NCBI GenBank assembly: GCA_030426395.1
Contig: JAUHYE010000001.1
Location: 33,929 to 97,928 of the forward strand
Direction of reading: 5' to 3'
Length of the DNA stretch: 64,000 nucleotides
Origin: Phycisphaerae bacterium
Lineage (GTDB): Bacteria > Planctomycetota > Phycisphaerae > Phycisphaerales > UBA1924
The translations under genes and the position numbers were made by a program. This document shows positions 34,477-42,778 of the stretch, in pieces. The notes below the pieces were generated by a model. It was not told the DNA's origin. It did not search any database and worked only from the letters and a program-made list of their open reading frames with translations. Position 1 is the stretch's first letter, and each line of letters begins with the position of its first letter.

Positions 34477-34656
34477 TCACGGGATCACCCCGAAGATGTA
34501 CAGGATCAGCAGCACGTCGATGCCCGCGAAGAAGAACTCCAGGGCCGCCCGCCCGGGCTTCCTGGGCTCGTGGGCCAACGCCTCGTAGCCCGCCCACAGG
34601 CTCCGCAGCCCGAAGACCACCAGCGCCACGACGATGACCCACGCCAACCAGCCCAT
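34477..34656 (-). CDS. 59-aa membrane protein with two hydrophobic segments
   Basis: Short ORF beginning MGWLAWVIVVALVVFGLRSL and ending FAGIDVLLILYIFGVIP, with the basic loop HEPRKPGRAA between. Two membrane helices in a hairpin are predicted. AAGGGGG lies about 6 nt upstream of the ATG. It sits between tRNA-Ser and the O-methyltransferase and is probably cotranscribed with the latter (30 bp apart). Function is unknown. Confidence 0.65.
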   Translation of the reverse strand: MGWLAWVIVVALVVFGLRSLWAGYEALAHEPRKPGRAALEFFFAGIDVLLILYIFGVIP

Positions 34657-34686
34657 CGGGACCCCCTTCGAGCGACCGCCCGCCGC

Positions 34687-35355
34687 TTACCGCTTCCGCG
34701 CCACCATCACGCCCTCGCGCAGCGGCACGCAGAAGGCCTCGAAGTCTTCGTCCCCCGCCACCAACCGGTTCACCCGGTCGGCCGCGTCCCGGCTGGCGTC
34801 CTCGCCCTCTGGCGTGTCGATCCACCAGCTCCCCGAGCCCAGCATGTTGTCGGCCACCAGCAGCCCGCCGGGCCGCAGGAGCGCCTTCGCGTGGGGCAGG
34901 TAGTCCGGGTACTCGGTCTTGATGGCGTCCAGGAACACCAAATCCGCCTCCCCCGCCCGCTCGCCCGCCATCTTCTCCAGCACGGGCGTGCCGTAGCCGC
35001 GCACCACCTCCACCCGGTCCGCCACGCCCGCCTCGGCGAACATCGTCTCGGCGAAGCCCGCGTGCACCTCATTGGGCTCGACGGTCACGAGCTTTCCGCC
35101 CTCGCACAAACCCCGCGCCAGCCAGATGCCCGAGTACCCCGCGAGCGTCCCGACCTCCACAATCAACTTCGCGTCCACCAGCCTCGCCAGCGTCAAGAGC
35201 ATCCGCCCCACCGACGCCGACACCGCGATGTCGGGGATGCCGGCCTCGATGGCCCGGGGCATGAGGCCCGCCAGGTGCTCGTCCTGGCGCCCGAAGACGG
35301 TGTCCAGGTAGTCGCACGTGTGCGTCCAGCGATCATCGGTCATGTCCATGGGCAT
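34687..35355 (-). CDS. class I SAM-dependent O-methyltransferase
   Basis: 222 aa of the catechol/caffeoyl-CoA O-methyltransferase type. Motif I is IVEVGTLAGYSGIWLARGL (about 67-85), then LVTVEPNEVHAGFAETMF, DLVFLDAIKTEYPDYL (metal-binding acidic region, about 138-153) and LLRPGGLLVADNML. Three ATGs lie within nine bases of each other; the most upstream (35353-35355) is chosen because TACGGT lies exactly 5 nt before it, a leaderless arrangement. The small-molecule acceptor is unknown. Confidence 0.92.
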   Translation of the reverse strand: MPMDMTDDRWTHTCDYLDTVFGRQDEHLAGLMPRAIEAGIPDIAVSASVGRMLLTLARLVDAKLIVEVGTLAGYSGIWLARGLCEGGKLVTVEPNEVHAGFAETMFAEAGVADRVEVVRGYGTPVLEKMAGERAGEADLVFLDAIKTEYPDYLPHAKALLRPGGLLVADNMLGSGSWWIDTPEGEDASRDAADRVNRLVAGDEDFEAFCVPLREGVMVARKR

Positions 35356-35451
35356 ATTGGACCGTAGCCCCGAAACGCCCGCGGCCGCCTCCCGATAGCA
35401 TCTGGTGGACGCCGGCGCCCCGCTGGCCGCACGACCCATGGGAGAGAGACC

Positions 35452-36774
35452 ATGCGCCGACTCGTTGCCTGCTTCGCCTGCCTCGCGATCACCATCCCCG
35501 CCCTCGCCCAGGACCTGCCCAGCCGCGGCCGCGTCGTGCCGCAGCTCGCCGAGCTCGACCAATTGATGCAGGACACCATGCAGGGCAACGGCATCACCGC
35601 CGGCGTGCTGGCCGTGGCCTTCGACGATCGCGTCGTGTACCAGCGGTCGTTCGGGTGGCTCGACCGCGAACGCACCGAGCCCCTGCCCATGGACGCCGAG
35701 ATGCGCCTGGCGAGCGTCTCCAAACCCATCACCGCGTCGATCATCCGCAACCTCGTCGCCGAGGGCCGCCTCGCGCTCGCCGACAAGGCCTTCGACGTCG
35801 GCCAGCCCGGCGGGGGCATCCTCGGCATCGACCCATTTCCTTCCCTTGGCGACCCGCGCATCGGCGACATCACCATCGGCAACCTGCTGCAGCACCGCGG
35901 CGGCTGGAACCGCGACCTCGTCGGCAACCACGCCTTCCGCGACGTCCAGATCGCCGCCGACATGGGCGTGCCCAGCCCGCCCGGCCGCGTGAACAAGATG
36001 CGGTGGATCCTCGGCCAGCCCCTCGAATTCGCCCCCGGCAGCCAGTACGCCTACGCCAACATCGGCTACCACGCGCTCGGCCTGGTCATCGAAGAAGTCA
36101 CCGGCAACACCTACGAGGAAGAAGTCGAGCGGCTCTTCGCGGGCCTGGGCCACCCCGGGGCCGTCCGCGTGGGCCGCACGTTCCAGGCCGACCACGGCCC
36201 GCGCGAGCCCTGGTACGACCAGGAGGACATCGGCGTCGCCCAGAACGTCTTCGACCCCACCGGCCCCCTCGTCCGCTGGCCCTACGGCGGGTGGGACCAC
36301 GAGGGCTCGTCGGCCTTCGGCGGGCTCATCGCCCCCGGCGACGCCCTGCTGGCCCTGGCCGACCACCACATCCTCTTCGGTGGGTCGATCGGCGGAGTGC
36401 TGTCGCCCACGGCCAGCCCGGCCTTCTACAGCGCCCACAGCGGCTCGCTGCCGGGCACCGACACGGTGGTCTGGCAGCGCGGCCAGGGCCTGCGCGTGGC
36501 CGTCCTGTTCAACCACCGCGACCGGACCTTTGCCCACGCCTGGGGCGTGGACGTGGCCGCCGAGATCGACCGCATGGTCCTGGCCGGCGAGGTCGCCGAG
36601 CCCCCCTGCCCCGCCGACATGGACGCCGACGGGAGCCTGACCATCTTCGACTTCCTGGCATTCCAGAACCGCTTCGACGCCGGCTCGATGGAGGCCGACT
36701 TCGACGGCGACGGGGCCCTGACCATCTTCGACTTCCTGGGGTTCCAGAACGAATTCGACCTGGGCTGCGGGTAA
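35452..36774 (+). CDS. exported beta-lactamase-fold serine hydrolase with GC-type dockerin
   Basis: 440 aa. The signal peptide is 1-20 (IPALA-QDLP). The class C/DD-peptidase-like domain has SVSK (about 89-92, catalytic Ser and Lys), YAN in YAYANIGYHALG (about 203) and HSGSLPG near 330, so catalytic residues are intact. The C-terminus carries two dockerin loops (DMDADGSLTIFDFLAFQN, DFDGDGALTIFDFLGFQN) ending in GCG. A hydrolase of esterase, transpeptidase or peptidase type attached outside the cell is inferred. GGAGAGAG precedes the ATG. Confidence 0.9.
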   Translation: MRRLVACFACLAITIPALAQDLPSRGRVVPQLAELDQLMQDTMQGNGITAGVLAVAFDDRVVYQRSFGWLDRERTEPLPMDAEMRLASVSKPITASIIRNLVAEGRLALADKAFDVGQPGGGILGIDPFPSLGDPRIGDITIGNLLQHRGGWNRDLVGNHAFRDVQIAADMGVPSPPGRVNKMRWILGQPLEFAPGSQYAYANIGYHALGLVIEEVTGNTYEEEVERLFAGLGHPGAVRVGRTFQADHGPREPWYDQEDIGVAQNVFDPTGPLVRWPYGGWDHEGSSAFGGLIAPGDALLALADHHILFGGSIGGVLSPTASPAFYSAHSGSLPGTDTVVWQRGQGLRVAVLFNHRDRTFAHAWGVDVAAEIDRMVLAGEVAEPPCPADMDADGSLTIFDFLAFQNRFDAGSMEADFDGDGALTIFDFLGFQNEFDLGCG

Positions 36775-36857
36775 TCCCGTCATCCTGCCGAAGGGGCCTG
36801 GACGAACGCGGGATATTCGGGTTCTCCCAAGGCAAACAGCCCCCATGGCCCCGCCAG

Positions 36858-37046
36858 GGCCGACCGGGCCGCCAGCCTGGATGACCAAACTGCCAGTTTG
36901 GTCATCCAAACCGGCACTCCGGATGACCAGAACGCCACTTTGGTCATCCAGAACGGCGGGGCGGATGGCCGGAATCCGGCTCTGGCCGCCCGGGCCCGGC
37001 CCCCGGCCACCCAGACCCGGACCCCGGCCGCCCGGGTCGCGGCCCC
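36858..37046. repeat. 21-bp tandem array D in the 360-bp gap before ribB
   Basis: Nine units of exactly 21 bp start at 36858, 36879, 36900 and so on to 37026. Adjacent units alternate between GGATGACC and its reverse complement GGTCATCC, so neighbours can pair into hairpins (for example GGATGACCAAACTG and its complement at 36879-36907). The last three or four units drift to GGCC(G/A)CCC. The gap 36775-37134 holds no gene. Confidence 0.87.
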
Positions 37047-37134
37047 GGGGGCAACGACCGCCGCCCCGCCCTCCCCGCCCCGTGCCTTCCCGACCGTGCG
37101 ATCATGGCCTCGTCAAGACTCCCTACCCTCGCCC

Positions 37135-38340
37135 GTGACCCAACAGACCCCGCCCACCCCCACTGGCTTTTCTCCCATCCCCGAGATCCTCGACGAGCTC
37201 CGCGCCGGCCGCATGGTCGTGCTCACCGACGACGAGGACCGGGAGAACGAGGGCGACCTCGTGATGGCGGCCGAGTTCGTGACGCCCGAGGCGGTGTCCT
37301 TCATGGTCCGCCGGGGCGGGGGCTACCTCTTCGTGAGCCTGACCGAGGCCGTGTGCGACCGCCTCGACCTGCACCCACAGACCGCCCGCAACACCTCGGT
37401 CCGCGGGACGCCATTGATGGTGTCGATCGACGGCCACCCCCGCCACGGCTTCACCACCGGCGTGAGCGCCTTCGAGCGGGCCCGCACCATCAAGATGACC
37501 ATCGACCCCGACACCCGCCCCGACGACTTCGTGCGCCCCGGCCACATCAATCCGTTGCGCGCGAGAGACGGCGGCGTGCTCGTGCGCATCGGCCAGACCG
37601 AGGGCTCGGTCGACCTCTGCCGCCTGGCCGGCCTCACGCCCGCGGCCATGGGCATCGAGATCATGCGCGAGGACGGCCACATGTCGCGCGTGGACGACCT
37701 GATCGAGTTCAACAAGAAGCACAACCTCAAGATGTGCTCCATCAAGCAGATCATCGAGTACCGGCTGAGCCGCGAGAGCTTCGTCGAGCGCCTCGAGCCC
37801 AGGAGCGGCACGCGCATCGAGACCGCGCACGGCCCGTTCACGCTCCACGCTTTTCGGAGCATCACCGACCCGCTGCCGCATCTTGCGCTCACGCTCGGCG
37901 GCGTCGGCGATCTGGACGCCTCTGGCAATGTGATCGAGCAGACGGAACCAACACTGGTGCGCGTGCATCGCCGCGACCTGCTGGGCGACATCTTCGCCGC
38001 CACGCACGACGGCCGCAATTGCCGCAACATCCTCGACAGCTCGATGAAGCAGATCCAGAAGGAAGGCAGGGGCGCGATCGTCTACCTGCGCCCCAGCGGC
38101 GGGCTGGACACCCCCGACGAGCGGATGATGCTCAACAACCGCCTGACGCGCCCCTTCGACTCGCGCGACGAGGACAGCCCCACGAAGAGCCAGGCCGCCG
38201 GCGCCCTGGAGTACGGCACCGGCAGCCAGATCGTCCGGGCCCTGGGCATCAAACAGATGCGCCTCTTAACCAACAGCGACGCCGACTACCCGCAGCTCGA
38301 AGCCTTCGGCCTGAGCATCACCGAACGCGTCGGGCTCTAG
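37135..38340 (+). CDS. ribB: 3,4-dihydroxy-2-butanone-4-phosphate synthase fused to a degenerate GTP cyclohydrolase II domain (RibBX-like)
   Basis: 401 aa from a GTG at 37135, chosen because TACCCT lies 5 nt upstream. The N-terminal about 205 residues are RibB-like ([53 protein letters not shown]), making the four-carbon unit of riboflavin. Residue 154 is Gln where well-studied enzymes have the His of GHTEA. The C-terminal RibA-like half lacks the zinc cysteines and CDCG: the equivalent stretch reads [23 protein letters not shown] cyclohydrolase activity is therefore unlikely, as in RibBX-type proteins. Confidence 0.9.
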   Translation: MTQQTPPTPTGFSPIPEILDELRAGRMVVLTDDEDRENEGDLVMAAEFVTPEAVSFMVRRGGGYLFVSLTEAVCDRLDLHPQTARNTSVRGTPLMVSIDGHPRHGFTTGVSAFERARTIKMTIDPDTRPDDFVRPGHINPLRARDGGVLVRIGQTEGSVDLCRLAGLTPAAMGIEIMREDGHMSRVDDLIEFNKKHNLKMCSIKQIIEYRLSRESFVERLEPRSGTRIETAHGPFTLHAFRSITDPLPHLALTLGGVGDLDASGNVIEQTEPTLVRVHRRDLLGDIFAATHDGRNCRNILDSSMKQIQKEGRGAIVYLRPSGGLDTPDERMMLNNRLTRPFDSRDEDSPTKSQAAGALEYGTGSQIVRALGIKQMRLLTNSDADYPQLEAFGLSITERVGL

Positions 38341-38409
38341 AGAACGGGCGTCCCGATATCGAGAGAGCGAGTGTGCGGCCGGAGGCCGCTACGGAGCGCT
38401 CAAGATGAT

Positions 38410-39213
38410 CTAAAACCGAAACTCAAGACCAACCTCCAGCGACGCCGAGTCAAGGCTCAGCAGCCGCATCCGGATGTCCGAATCGTCGTAGAAGTGGATG
38501 TTGCTGTACGTGCGGTAGCGGACCATCGCGTAGAGGGCCACCGGCTCGGCCAGCTCGATGCTCGCGCCCGCCATCGCCTGCAGGCTGAGCGCGCCGCGCG
38601 AGTCGTCGTAGTCGCTCGGGCTGGCGTCGCTGAGGGTGAAGATCGACCCGCCGATGCCCCCGCCCGCGAACACGCTGAAGCGCCCGAACTTGAGGTCGGG
38701 CATGATGTTGGCCGACAGGCCGTACTCGAACAGGTCGCCGTCGCTCACCGTGGGCCCGCCCCCGCGACCCACGCGGTCGTACTGGTCGTAGCCAAAGAGC
38801 CCCTCGACCTCGAAGCGGATGCCCCAGGGCCCCTGGGACCCAAGCCGGTACCGCCCGCCGATGGCGAAGCTGACCAGCAGCCCGGGGCTGTCGAACTGGG
38901 CGTCGAAGTCGCTGCCGGTGAAGTTCTCGAACCGGGCGCTGCCGCGGTCGGTCGCCCCCACGCCGATGCGGTAGTAGAACCACATCTCTTCGAGCGCGAT
39001 CTCCCGCTGGCGGCGGCTCCAGTCCACGTCGTCCTGCATCATGCCGCTGGCCCCGGCGCTGGTGGCCGCCGTGGAGGCCGACACCGCCCCGACCGAAGCC
39101 GGAACCACGTAGGGCTCGTGCACGAAGCTGGGCCGCCCGCCGGCCAGGGCCGTGGTCGCCATCGCCAGGAGGCCCGCCGTCGTTGCCGTGGTCGCCGTGG
39201 TCGCTGTCCGCAT
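38410..39213 (-). CDS. outer-membrane beta-barrel protein
   Basis: 267 aa from the ATG at 39211-39213, preceded by GGAG at 6 nt; two more in-frame ATGs lie just upstream. The signal peptide has an odd TATTATTATTAG run and ends near ALAGG. The mature part has alternating strands such as YRIGVGATDRGSARFENF, GIRFEVEGLFGYDQY and FAGGGIGGSIFTL. It closes with LEVGLEFRF, whose terminal Phe is the usual C-terminal signal of barrels inserted by BamA. Eight strands seem likely from length. The ligand or role is unknown. Confidence 0.8.
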   Translation of the reverse strand: MRTATTATTATTAGLLAMATTALAGGRPSFVHEPYVVPASVGAVSASTAATSAGASGMMQDDVDWSRRQREIALEEMWFYYRIGVGATDRGSARFENFTGSDFDAQFDSPGLLVSFAIGGRYRLGSQGPWGIRFEVEGLFGYDQYDRVGRGGGPTVSDGDLFEYGLSANIMPDLKFGRFSVFAGGGIGGSIFTLSDASPSDYDDSRGALSLQAMAGASIELAEPVALYAMVRYRTYSNIHFYDDSDIRMRLLSLDSASLEVGLEFRF

Positions 39214-39394
39214 CGCTCGCTCCATCGCCTTCAAGTCCGCCCCGCTTGCTTCCGCCCGACTCCCGATCGTCGGGGTGGGGCCAATCCTAACCAGGCCCGC
39301 CGGCCCGGTCGGCTCGGGGTGGTTTGTCACGCCCATCCGCTAGAATGGCCGCCCAGTTCCGATTGGTCCTGTTTTCGAAGCCCCCGGAGTCGCC

Positions 39395-40804
39395 ATGGCC
39401 TGGTCCCCCAAGATCGAAGAGCACGTCCTGTGCAAGCGCATCCCCACCTGGCCCTACGGCGACCCCAAGGACCGCCGCATCGTCGGCTACGACGACTACA
39501 CGAAGACCGGCGGCTACGAGGGCCTCCGCAAGGCCCTGACCATGGCCCCCGGCGACGTCGTCGAGGCCGTCAAGACCTCCATGCTCCGCGGCCGCGGCGG
39601 CGCGGGCTTCCCCACCGGGCTCAAGTGGACCTTCCTGCCCAAGCTCGAAGACGGCAAGGACTCCCTGGAGCAGCGCGGCCCCCGCTACCTGGCCGTCAAC
39701 GCCGACGAGTCCGAGCCGGGCACCTTCAAGGACCGCCTGCTGATGGACTTCGACCCTCATTTGGTGCTCGAAGGCATCGCCATCACCTGCTACGCCTGCC
39801 GCCTCGACAAGGCCTTCATCTACATCCGCGGCGAGTACCACCACCAGGCCAAGGTCCTCGAGAAGGCCATCGCCGAGGCCTACGACAAGGGCATCTTCGG
39901 GCCCAAGGGCCTGACCAATACCGACGCCAACACCGGCGGCACGAGGTTCCAGGTCGACTGCTACGTCCACCGCGGCGCGGGCGCCTACATCTGCGGCGAG
40001 GAGACCGCGCTGCTGGAAGGACTCGAGGGCAAGCGCGGCTGGCCGCGCATCAAGCCGCCCTTCCCCGCCGTCGAGGGCCTCTTCGGCCGCCCCACCATCA
40101 TCAACAACGTCGAGACCCTCGCCCACGTGCCCAGCATCGTCGAGAACGGGGCCGAGTGGTTCACCAAACAGGGCGTGGAGAGCACCGTGGGCGGCCCGCC
40201 CAGCTACGGCACCAAGCTCATGGGCGTCAGCGGCCACGTCAACCGGCCGGGCGTCTACGAGCTCGAGCTCGGCATTCCGCTGAAGGTCCTGGTCGAGGAA
40301 TACTGCGGCGGCATGCGCAATGGCAAGAAGTACAAGGCCGCCATCCCGGGTGGCGTGTCGATGGGCGTCCTCGGAACCGACCAGTACGAGGCCGAGCTCG
40401 ACTTCGACATCGGCCGCAAGTACAACGTGCTGGGCCTGGGCACCGCCGGCCCGACGGTGTTCGACGAGGACACCGACATGGTCGCCGTCGCGCGCAACAT
40501 CGCCCGCTTCTACAAGCACGAGAGCTGCGGCCAGTGCACGCCCTGCCGCGAAGGCACCGGCTGGCTCTACCAGCTCGTCAGCCGCATCGAGGACGGCCAC
40601 GCGAAGACGAAAGACCTGGACATGGCCCTCGAGATCGCAACGTCGATGGGCTCCATGCCCGGCACGACGATCTGTGGTCTCGCCGATGGCAACAACTGGG
40701 CCCTGCGCACCATCATGAACAAGTTCCGCGACGAGTTCGAGAGCCGCGTGAAGCCCAGCCACGTCGCGGTCAAGATGACCATCGGCGCGGCGGCGCATTC
40801 GTAG
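39395..40804 (+). CDS. nuoF: NADH-quinone oxidoreductase subunit F
   Basis: 469 aa flavoprotein of complex I that takes electrons from NADH. NADH/FMN motifs are GRGGAGFPTGLKW (about 65-77), NADESEPGTFKDR and YICGEETALLEGLEG (about 196). The N3 [4Fe-4S] ligands are ESCGQCTPCREGTGW (about 375) plus the Cys in TTICGLADG. No nuoE or nuoG flanks it, so the gene is separated from a typical nuo operon. TAGAAT at 39341-39346 with a 48-nt leader is a possible promoter. Confidence 0.96.
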   Translation: MAWSPKIEEHVLCKRIPTWPYGDPKDRRIVGYDDYTKTGGYEGLRKALTMAPGDVVEAVKTSMLRGRGGAGFPTGLKWTFLPKLEDGKDSLEQRGPRYLAVNADESEPGTFKDRLLMDFDPHLVLEGIAITCYACRLDKAFIYIRGEYHHQAKVLEKAIAEAYDKGIFGPKGLTNTDANTGGTRFQVDCYVHRGAGAYICGEETALLEGLEGKRGWPRIKPPFPAVEGLFGRPTIINNVETLAHVPSIVENGAEWFTKQGVESTVGGPPSYGTKLMGVSGHVNRPGVYELELGIPLKVLVEEYCGGMRNGKKYKAAIPGGVSMGVLGTDQYEAELDFDIGRKYNVLGLGTAGPTVFDEDTDMVAVARNIARFYKHESCGQCTPCREGTGWLYQLVSRIEDGHAKTKDLDMALEIATSMGSMPGTTICGLADGNNWALRTIMNKFRDEFESRVKPSHVAVKMTIGAAAHS

Positions 40805-40864
40805 GCGGCGCCAATCGGAACAATCACATGGCCTGGGCGTCTGATGTCATGAGCAAGGTTGCTC

Positions 40865-41545
40865 ATGGAGATGCCCATGCCCAGCGCTTGGCGGCACAAC
40901 TTCGTGCGACGCGGCGATGTTGCGATTGCCGTGTTGCTGTCGGCGCTCCTGACCACAATACTCGTCGTTGTTGGCGTGGAGCAGATCAATGGCGTTGAGC
41001 TGGAAGACTTTCAGGTTTGGGGAATCGACGCCGATCATCCGCCGTTCGTTCTCATGAGTGCAACCGAGTCGTCCCTTGCCAGCGTTGCGTTCACGCATGC
41101 TCCGACCCCGCTTGCCAGCTATGGCGGCAACCACGTGGACCTCGAAGAGATCCCATTCGCCTGGCGCCGGCTCTGCAACAACGAGTTGAAGCAAGTCCAA
41201 CCGGAGGACTACAACGAGCATACCTCTGGCACCAGCGTGCGAGCCGGCTGGCCCTTGAAGATCGAACTGATCGGCGGCCGCACGAAGGAGTGGCCCTGGG
41301 AACTCCGCCCATCCTGGCTCGGCGTCACCCTCATCAACGACGGCCAGGCCGTCGGCTCCATGCCCTACCGCCCCTCCGTCCTCTCCCTGCTCGCCAACAT
41401 CCTGCTTTTCGCCCTGCCCATCGTGATCGTGCTGGGCCTGATCCGCACCCAGATCGCCCTCATCCGCGCCGCCTGCGGCAACTGCACGGCCTGCGGCTAT
41501 CCGCGACCGAAGACCATCTGTCCGGAGTGTGGCCAAGAGCACTGA
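40865..41545 (+). CDS. membrane protein with C-terminal zinc ribbon
   Basis: 226 aa from the ATG at 40865; two further in-frame ATGs within 12 bp make the exact start uncertain. One hydrophobic segment near the N-terminus (VAIAVLLSALLTTILVVVGV) and one at about 175-197 (LLANILLFALPIVIVLGLI) bracket an exported domain of about 130 residues. The end is the zinc ribbon CGNCTACGYPRPKTICPECG. This arrangement places the ribbon in the cytoplasm. Same ribbon family as the 4.8-9.2 kb block. Function is unknown. Confidence 0.78.
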   Translation: MEMPMPSAWRHNFVRRGDVAIAVLLSALLTTILVVVGVEQINGVELEDFQVWGIDADHPPFVLMSATESSLASVAFTHAPTPLASYGGNHVDLEEIPFAWRRLCNNELKQVQPEDYNEHTSGTSVRAGWPLKIELIGGRTKEWPWELRPSWLGVTLINDGQAVGSMPYRPSVLSLLANILLFALPIVIVLGLIRTQIALIRAACGNCTACGYPRPKTICPECGQEH

Positions 41546-41566
41546 ATCGCAGAGGGCCGTGAACCC

Positions 41567-41641
41567 ATGGGCTTCGATCCCGTCGAAATCATCCTCGAAC
41601 TCGAAGAAACCTTCGCTATCGACATCCCCGACGCTTCTTGA
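41567..41641 (+). pseudogene. fragment resembling the start of an acyl-carrier-protein-like gene
   Basis: A 24-codon ORF reading GFDPVEIILELEETFAIDIP then DAS and a stop. The pattern G-D-VEI-LE-EE-F-I-IPD is the core of small acyl-carrier-like proteins, which normally run to 80-100 residues. Its 3' part overlaps the end of the convergent gene at 41616, and nothing ACP-like follows. It is best read as a truncated remnant. Confidence 0.4.
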
Positions 41642-42425
41642 TCCGCGCGAGGTCCTGCTCCAGATAGGGCAGGATGTCATCGATCGTGCCCACGCCATCG
41701 ACCTCGAACTCCGACCGTCCCAAATGGTGACGGAAGACACTGATGGCCCTGCCATCTCTGTAGCGCAGCTGGAGTTGCCAGGACGGACTCCATCGCTCAA
41801 CGTCATCGGCAAAGCCGATCTGGAAGAGGCACTGGGAACAAAGCCGCGCGTGATCGAGCAGCTCTGTCGTGCTCTTGGGATTCACTCGAATCGACAGATC
41901 GATCCCGTGCGCCGCAAACCGGCGCGTCTTGCTGGTCACCGGCAGCTTGCCGCCGAGCGGATGATCGGGCGGCAGCTGCAATGGCTCCTGGAAACGACGC
42001 ACCCGATCGATCCAGATGCCCTTGGCGATCGCTTCGATGTATTCGTCTTCAAACCGAAACACGTAGTGGCTGTAGTCGCAGAGCATCTCATCCATGTCCG
42101 TGCCACTGGCCCCTCCGTAGAACTTACGTTCGTACAGACAACGCTCGTACAGCCATCGGGACTGCTGGATCGTGGACAGCCAGGGCCACCCTTCTTCCTC
42201 TGCGACGAAGTCGTACGGAGGGAACTCGCCGCGGCACAGACGGATCGAGTCGAGCGTCTCGAACGAAACTCGCCCGGTAGAACCATCGCTCAGCCCGACC
42301 AGAACCACGGTCTGATACAGGCCATCGCCCTGCACGATGGTTCCATCGGGGCTATTAGCGTCGAACGGGACCTCCAAAGCCTCGGCGAGTTGGGGCCCCG
42401 CGGGGCCGTTGCGATCGATCGACAT
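41616..42425 (-). CDS. hypothetical protein
   Basis: 269 aa, not recognised. It starts MSIDRNGPAGPQLAEALEVP, contains GDGLYQTVVLVGLSDGSTGR, a Trp/Tyr-rich segment (GWPWLSTIQQSRWLYERCLY) and ends in IKKRRGCR. It has no signal peptide or membrane segment, so it is probably cytoplasmic. TATGCT lies 6 nt before the ATG at 42423-42425, supporting this start; the ORF continues upstream into array B, which I treat as non-coding. Codon use and composition do not differ sharply from neighbours. Confidence 0.7.
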   Translation of the reverse strand: MSIDRNGPAGPQLAEALEVPFDANSPDGTIVQGDGLYQTVVLVGLSDGSTGRVSFETLDSIRLCRGEFPPYDFVAEEEGWPWLSTIQQSRWLYERCLYERKFYGGASGTDMDEMLCDYSHYVFRFEDEYIEAIAKGIWIDRVRRFQEPLQLPPDHPLGGKLPVTSKTRRFAAHGIDLSIRVNPKSTTELLDHARLCSQCLFQIGFADDVERWSPSWQLQLRYRDGRAISVFRHHLGRSEFEVDGVGTIDDILPYLEQDLARIKKRRGCR

Positions 42426-42488
42426 GGAGCCAGCATAGACCGGCCTGGAAGCGCAAATATTGCGCATGGCCCGCCGCGGAAGCCTTCC

Positions 42489-42719
42489 GGTGCGCGCACC
42501 GGAACGTTTCCGCAGCTGCCTAAGCCCTGGGGTGCGCGCACCGGAACGTTCCCGCAACTGCGTAAGCCTTGGGGTGCGCGCACCGGAACGTTCCCGCAGC
42601 TGCGCAAACCCCCCGGTGCGCGCACCGGAGCGTTTTCGCAGCTGCCTAAGCCCTGGGGTGCGCGCACCGGAACGTTCCCGCAGCTGCGCAAACCCCCCGG
42701 TGCGCGCACCGGAAGGCTT
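42489..42719. repeat. 42-bp (2 x 21) tandem array B with nested palindromes
   Basis: GGTGCGCGCACC recurs at 42489, 42531, 42573, 42615, 42657 and 42699, an exact 42-bp period. Each unit is two 21-bp halves: one with GGTGCGCGCACC and GGAACGTTCC, the other with GCAGCTGC or a close variant. All three are self-complementary. Units are almost identical to each other, which implies recent homogenisation. With array C it fills the 591-bp gene-free gap 42426-43016. Confidence 0.9.
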
Positions 42720-42778
42720 CCCAGCCCCCGCCCAAACGCGCAAGACCTGCGCGAAAGGTCCTTCCGGGGACGGCCGGA

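Noticed and set aside
38376..38391. GCGGCC-gga-GGCCGC hairpin as ribB terminator
   Set aside because: The stem is short with no T-run on either side; it may simply be GC-rich chance.
39395..41545. Complex I operon
   Set aside because: Only nuoF is present; the next gene encodes a zinc-ribbon membrane protein, and the gene before it an outer-membrane barrel on the other strand.
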